Shown here one piece after another: positions 62,296 through 64,000 of a DNA stretch of 64,000 bases. Source of the DNA: Tubulanus polymorphus (Eukaryota; Nemertea; Palaeonemertea; Tubulaniformes; Tubulanidae); the NCBI RefSeq assembly GCF_964204645.1, contig NC_134025.1, positions 29,356,001 to 29,420,000 of the forward strand. Direction: 5' to 3'. The translations under genes were made by a program, and so were the position numbers. The number at the start of each line of letters is the position of its first letter. Position 1 is the stretch's first letter. The notes below the pieces were generated by a model. The model did not search any database, had not been told where the DNA came from, and saw nothing but the letters and a program-made list of their open reading frames with translations.

Positions 62296-63754
62296 CGTCA
62301 ATAAACATTCAAGTTTCAAGTTAGTTTTCTTGTTAATGAATGACAACGGTTCAATGTCCAGTCAATAAACGATGACGTCATCTAGCGTTTAACGGAGAAA
62401 GGGCAATGCGATTGAGGCGGAGTCATCCCAGAACTGGTTTAAAGGTTCCGTGCGGCGCGAATAATTGAATTCACATTTGATTCATTTTCGGTGAAATATC
62501 TGACGAATTTGATCGCAAATTGAAGGCGAATCACACGAATTCCGATCGTGCACGCTCGTGTATTTCCGTCGTTCAGGATTAATAGCGCACCATCGTAAAC
62601 ATTATTCATTCATTCTTATTCATTATATTTAATACATACTAAAATGCGGGTCATCAACTCGGGATCCGCAATATAGCCGCCATAACCGTAAATGACACGC
62701 AATCCTTTATGAGATGGATATTCCGTCGGTTTGTAAATATTAGATGAAGGACCAGTCAACTTGATAGCATTTTAATCGAAATTCACTTACTTGTCATATA
62801 AAGTTGTGTCACAGCAGGATTCAAGTTACAGAGCAGGTGAATTGGTTTTGTTGATGGATCCCAGTTTGCTACTTTAGAACTACTCTGATTTTTCTTTTTA
62901 AAGTAACAACCAATGTAATCCATCATTATACGCGCTTGGATTGCGTGAGGTGAGAGCGAAGTTTATTTATTCTGTACATCGCCTTTTAAAGGACCTCAAG
63001 AAAATGATGTTTGCTCAGAGAGACGAATTGCAAGCAAGCTGTTTCCATATCATTAGCGTTCCGAAGATTCCCTTTTCGTTCTGAAATTTCTCGGATGCAT
63101 TTTGGACGTCGTGACCTAATTTCAAGCGAAGTTTATAAACTTGTTTACCGGCCAAAAAAATAATTTATTTCTGAGGACACACCCTTTGTAATTTAAGATC
63201 GATTTATTCTAATCGATAGCAGTCAATATTAGGATGTGGAAAAAATATTGCCGGCTGAACATGTATCAATAGAGTTTAAAAACCTCAGGCATTTCATATA
63301 TTTCGACGTAAGTTTTAACCACACGTTATTCGATTATATTTGATTTGAATACTGCATTTCTGATTGATGGATTTTGGCAATGATTTCGAAAAACAAACTA
63401 TCACCAGGGTTTGAAACGTGTATCGCCTAAAATTCGATCTATTTGGAAACTGCAACAACTTGATCAATCGATGATTTAATCACGTGTAGTGTTATTGCTT
63501 ATGGCTTTATGCACCTTGCCGAATGAAGTCAGTGATATGCAATATTTCGGCGTGCTTTCAATCTCAAAAAGGAAATGAACATTTTATGTTGTTTGCCATT
63601 TTTAATGCTTTTTCTACGGTCGGAGAATATCAAAATTGATGGAAACGTCGCACGCCAGCCAGGACACTTTCCGATATGACAGCGTTACAATAGAACCAGC
63701 GCTTTCTCGATGCGACAAGTTTAACAAGAAAACTAACTTGAAACTATATTGACG
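62296..63754. mobile_element. Possible 1.46-kb non-autonomous element bounded by inverted repeats
   Basis: The left end CGTCAATA...TTTCAAGTTAGTTTTCTTGTTAA (62296-62336) and the right end (63721-63754), which reads as the same motif in inverted orientation, are complementary over about 33 bp. A third copy lies at 6736-6770. The interior has no transposase-like frame. The two ends could instead be two separate insertions in opposite orientation. Confidence 0.5.
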
Positions 63755-64000
63755 CCTTGAAGAAAAAAGACAGTGTTTAATATTGTCGACGATGTGAATG
63801 ATATGATATTAAGGATTAGTAGACTTATCTAAATTTGAATATATTGAAAATTGAATTGAATTGACCAGCAACCAATGTAGCCCCAATATTGATGACGTAG
63901 TGCACATCCAATCACGCGCAACACCCTAATTGCCACCAGAATTCATTATCAAAACGACATGAAAACTGATTAAATGGCAAATCATAAAATTAAGAGTCAT

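Overview
The window is metazoan nuclear DNA. The genes are split by GT-AG introns, coding is sparse, the sequence is AT-rich, and short non-autonomous DNA-transposon relics (MITE-like inverted repeats) and minisatellites are plentiful. The gene content (an FMRFamide-receptor-like class A GPCR and a MAM plus LDLa membrane protein) fits a marine invertebrate, probably a lophotrochozoan. The species cannot be named from sequence alone. I see no rRNA, no full tRNA, no reverse transcriptase or transposase ORF and no CRISPR array.

Region by region. (1) 1-5.4 kb holds two minus-strand genes. The first is a small single-pass membrane protein: a signal-peptide exon at 1800-1845 and a transmembrane plus cytoplasmic-tail exon at 205-731. 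The second is a peptide GPCR whose coding sequence lies in one exon (3835-5115). Between them is a 25 x 25-bp minisatellite held between inverted arms (2805-3552). A near-perfect 205-bp hairpin lies just upstream of the GPCR coding exon, in its leader intron. (2) 5.4-34 kb has no confidently recognised gene. It has MITE-like elements at 6.8, 10.5, 11.3, 17.1, 32.2 and 33.3 kb and several orphan exon candidates with good splice sites but no recognisable domain. (3) 34.8-38.5 kb is a complete six-exon plus-strand gene for a type I membrane protein: signal peptide, one MAM domain, one LDL-receptor class A repeat, one transmembrane helix and a long cytoplasmic tail. All exon phases agree and a polyadenylation signal follows. 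(4) 38.5-64 kb is again gene-poor, with a 19-bp minisatellite at 55 kb, simple repeats, a SINE-like fragment and a pair of inverted repeats that may bound a 1.46-kb element at 62.3-63.75 kb.

The three real genes share a theme of cell-surface reception, but nothing in the sequence shows that they act together. The most interesting point is the last intron of the MAM/LDLa gene. Two 3' splice sites 8 nt apart put the final exon into two different open frames. One gives the transmembrane receptor; the other would give a soluble protein with a 59-residue hydrophilic tail. This is predicted from sequence and untested.
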